A stretch of 64,000 bases of DNA from G963555815 sp965249615 [NCBI: bacterium]. GTDB taxonomy: Bacteria > UBA8248 > JACPRG01. The DNA is taken from the NCBI GenBank assembly GCA_965249615.1, contig CBDFMI010000006.1, forward strand, positions 806,001-870,000, written 5' to 3'. Positions 63,293 through 64,000 of this stretch are shown here, one piece after another. The notes under the pieces were generated by a model. The model worked only from the letters and a program-made list of their open reading frames with translations, was not told the origin of the DNA and did not search any database. Positions within the stretch are counted from its first letter, which is position 1. Each line of letters starts with the position of its first letter. Position numbers and translations under genes: made by a program.

Positions 63293-64000
63293 ATGCAAGT
63301 GCTAGACAGGAGGGAGGTATTGAAGGGACTCCTTCTGGTTGGGGCGGGCCTTAGTCTTCAGGGTGTTGGGGGATTGCTTTGGACCGCTGGGGCCGCTGAG
63401 GGGGCCGACTCGCCCGTCTTTCCCTATGAGGCCGAGAGCTTCAAGGAGCTTGGTGGCATCACTCCAAACGACGTCTTCTATACCCAGTCCTTTTCGAGTA
63501 CCCCGCATCTGGAGACCTCCACTTGGTCCATCAACATAGGGGGATTGGTGGAGCAGCCCCTTCAACTGACGTACGCTGACCTCCTTGCACTTCCTGCCGT
63601 TGAAGAGATGCGGACTCTCGCCTGCATCGGGAACCCGGTGGGTTACCCCCTCACTGGAAACGCCATCTGGACCGGAGTTCGGCTTCGTTCCATTCTGGAC
63701 CGCGTTGGGATCAAGGAGGGTGTGAAAGAGGCCATCATGCGGGCGGGCGACGGTTATTCGACGAGTGTCCCCCTCAAACGCATCTTTGGGCCCGATGTCC
63801 TCCTGGTCTACCGGATGAATGGAGTCCCCCTTTCCCCTGTCCACGGCTTTCCGGTCCGGATATTGATCCCCGGTCTCTACGGTCAGAAACAGCCCAAGTG
63901 GATCACCGAGATCGAGTTCACCGACGAGCCTTACCAGGGTTTTTTCGAGAAGCGGGGTTGGTCTAACGAGGCGGCTGTGAAAGTCTTTTCTCGATTCGAC
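63293..64000 (+). CDS. Sulfite-oxidase-family molybdopterin oxidoreductase (partial)
   Basis: The first 236 residues of a molybdoenzyme. A twin-arginine-type signal (DRREVLKGLLLVGAGLSLQG) points to Tat export after cofactor loading. The molybdopterin domain shows GGITPNDVFYTQSF, the molybdenum-binding cysteine in TLACIGNPVGYP, and VHGFPVRILIPGLYGQKQPKWI. Family members oxidise sulfite or reduce protein methionine sulfoxide; which one cannot be decided here. AGGAGAGAGG precedes ATG 63293. The C-terminal part lies beyond the window. Confidence 0.9.
   Translation, partial: MQVLDRREVLKGLLLVGAGLSLQGVGGLLWTAGAAEGADSPVFPYEAESFKELGGITPNDVFYTQSFSSTPHLETSTWSINIGGLVEQPLQLTYADLLALPAVEEMRTLACIGNPVGYPLTGNAIWTGVRLRSILDRVGIKEGVKEAIMRAGDGYSTSVPLKRIFGPDVLLVYRMNGVPLSPVHGFPVRILIPGLYGQKQPKWITEIEFTDEPYQGFFEKRGWSNEAAVKVFSRFD

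Overview
The window comes from a GC-rich diderm (Gram-negative-type) bacterium: it encodes outer-membrane barrels, a lipoprotein-sorting (LolA-fold) factor, an RND exporter and lipoproteins. The phylum cannot be fixed from sequence reading alone. It consists of two pieces of ordinary chromosome, about 1-23,700 and 61,650-64,000, separated by a ~37.9 kb prophage inserted at the 3' end of a tRNA-Leu(CAA) gene. The intact tRNA lies at 61,564-61,651 on the minus strand. A perfect 60-bp copy of its 3' part lies at 23,708-23,767, so these are attR and attL.

Left chromosome. argH (partial) is followed by a VOC protein and a split TPP-dependent decarboxylase of sulfopyruvate/phosphonopyruvate type. 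Next are a small barrel protein, a family-2 glycosyltransferase, the FtsK DNA translocase and an SGNH hydrolase. msrB and a complete carbohydrate ABC importer (ATPase, binding lipoprotein, two permeases) run leftwards. An RND exporter / LolA-like / outer-membrane protein operon runs rightwards. Then come a dienelactone hydrolase, an AGCS amino-acid symporter, a scrap of a GH15 glucoamylase, a glucose-dehydrogenase-type SDR with an NAD(P)HX epimerase, and a mercuric-reductase-like flavoprotein.

Prophage. From attL it carries a chain of tiny overlapping genes, an HNH fragment and an iteron-like array. A rightward morphogenesis module (26.4-46.5 kb) follows: terminase, T7-type portal, Bbp19-like protein, scaffold, capsid, decoration, tail tubular A and B, gp13/14/15/16-like ejection proteins, tail fibre, 3TM holin and XhlA-like protein. 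The virion is therefore podovirus-like. Control is lambda-like instead: a divergent S24 repressor and Cro-like gene share one operator region at 53.7 kb, and I see no phage RNA or DNA polymerase. Early genes (54-61.5 kb) include a tRNA-Leu(UAA), small HTH proteins, a putative annealing protein with a Cas4-like Fe-S nuclease, a SleB-type endolysin, a replication-like protein behind a probable origin, an excisionase and a tyrosine integrase.

Accessory island. Between 46.5 and 53.0 kb the prophage holds mostly leftward genes that look like lysogenic-conversion cargo: small membrane proteins, lipoproteins, a barrel with a poly-G tract in its promoter region, and a DNA methyltransferase fused to an HNH nuclease. 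These are interleaved with duplicated DNA. The clearest pattern is a 313-bp scar containing a repressor (S24) 3' end, present twice, each copy followed by a translationally coupled small envelope-protein gene. The intact repressor is also followed by such a gene.

Four phage genes carry an apparent lesion (two frameshifts, one in-frame TAG, one in-frame TGA). The prophage is therefore either decaying or the assembly has local errors. Right chromosome: two small membrane proteins, a conserved hypothetical protein and a sulfite-oxidase-family molybdoenzyme that runs off the window.
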